Positions 41,190 through 41,317 of a stretch of DNA of 41,317 bases are shown piece by piece. Source of the DNA: Tangfeifania diversioriginum (lineage in GTDB: Bacteria > Bacteroidota > Bacteroidia > Bacteroidales > Prolixibacteraceae); contig CAMCBW010000046.1 in assembly GCA_945873105.1 (NCBI GenBank), forward strand, positions 1 to 41,317. The letters run 5' to 3'. The position numbers and the translations under genes were made by a program. Position 1 is the stretch's first letter; each line of letters opens with the position of its first letter. The notes below the pieces were generated by a model. That model did not search any database. It had not been told where the DNA came from and was given only the letters and a program-made list of their open reading frames with translations.

Positions 41190-41317
41190 AATCAATATGC
41201 CGGAGGCATAATATATGGGTAGATGGCAAATGACAGATCGTCCATTTCGTCCCGTACGGGACGAGATAATTGCTATTTGTTGATTTTCTACCCACATATA
41301 ATCCCTAACGGGATAAA
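41190..41317 (+). repeat. 128-bp direct repeat, copy 2 (reaches window end)
   Basis: Same element as 38361-38488 in the same orientation; the CGTCCCGTACGGGACG palindrome is unchanged and most differences lie in the GGCAAATGACAGAT part. The element may continue past the window end. Confidence 0.88.

Noticed and set aside
38361-41317. Composite transposon bounded by the 128-bp repeats
   Set aside because: The repeats are too short to encode a transposase, none is present between them, and no target duplication is visible; only a flanking direct-repeat statement is supported.

Overview
The window looks like a chromosomal segment of a free-living member of the Bacteroidota, probably in the Bacteroidales/Marinilabiliales range. 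The grounds are: an ileS - degenerate TraR/DksA - lspA gene order, a long IleS of about 1,144 residues, perfect TAnnTTTG -7 promoter boxes, many lipoproteins, a TonB-plug surface protein, ECF sigma/anti-sigma pairs, a GH92 mannosidase and Tat-exported Gfo/Idh/MocA proteins. The taxon below phylum level is inference.

Layout. 1-2.3 kb: 3' end of a TonB-plug surface protein, convergent with an aldehyde (succinate-semialdehyde type) dehydrogenase. 2.3-3.25 kb: a tandem array of palindromic REP-like repeats next to a Y1/HUH transposase whose last codons lie inside an inverted copy of the repeat. 3.3-8.9 kb (minus strand): ileS, a DksA-like regulator and two adjacent lspA copies. 9-16.2 kb (minus): a YhbP-like flavoprotein, an LVIVD-repeat lipoprotein, a small outer-membrane-type protein, a lipoprotein serpin, two lipoproteins of unknown role, and an ECF sigma factor overlapping its probable membrane regulator. 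16.6-24.4 kb: an SDR epimerase overlapping dnaG, then dprA, a DEAD-box helicase, pdxH, and a HigA antitoxin with the wreck of its HigB toxin. 24.6-27.9 kb: a membrane coiled-coil protein with a methyltransferase, and a tetraheme NapC-type cytochrome fused to a SUMF1-like domain. 28-32.7 kb: two Gfo/Idh/MocA oxidoreductases, an M15 peptidase and a TIM-barrel sugar isomerase/epimerase. 32.8-38.3 kb: mtnA, a class II aldolase and mtnP, which together fit a 5'-deoxyadenosine/methylthioadenosine disposal route (the DHAP shunt), with a GH92 mannosidase starting 2 nt after mtnP. 38.6-41 kb: a large secreted protein of unknown family, flanked by two 128-bp direct repeats.

The most unusual feature is what fills the gaps between genes. 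Nearly every intergenic space holds a repeat. Several unrelated sequence families share one design: short arms built of 8-10-nt (sometimes 14-nt) tandem units, with the complementary arm on the other side of a core. One family (units like AAAGTGCCT) occurs three times with a recognisable asymmetric core, and a nested palindromic element of about 200 bp occurs twice. A 44-nt tandem repeat ends in a perfect 26-bp palindrome just before mtnA. No tRNA, rRNA or CRISPR array was recognised. All functional calls rest on reading motifs by eye; no database search was possible.
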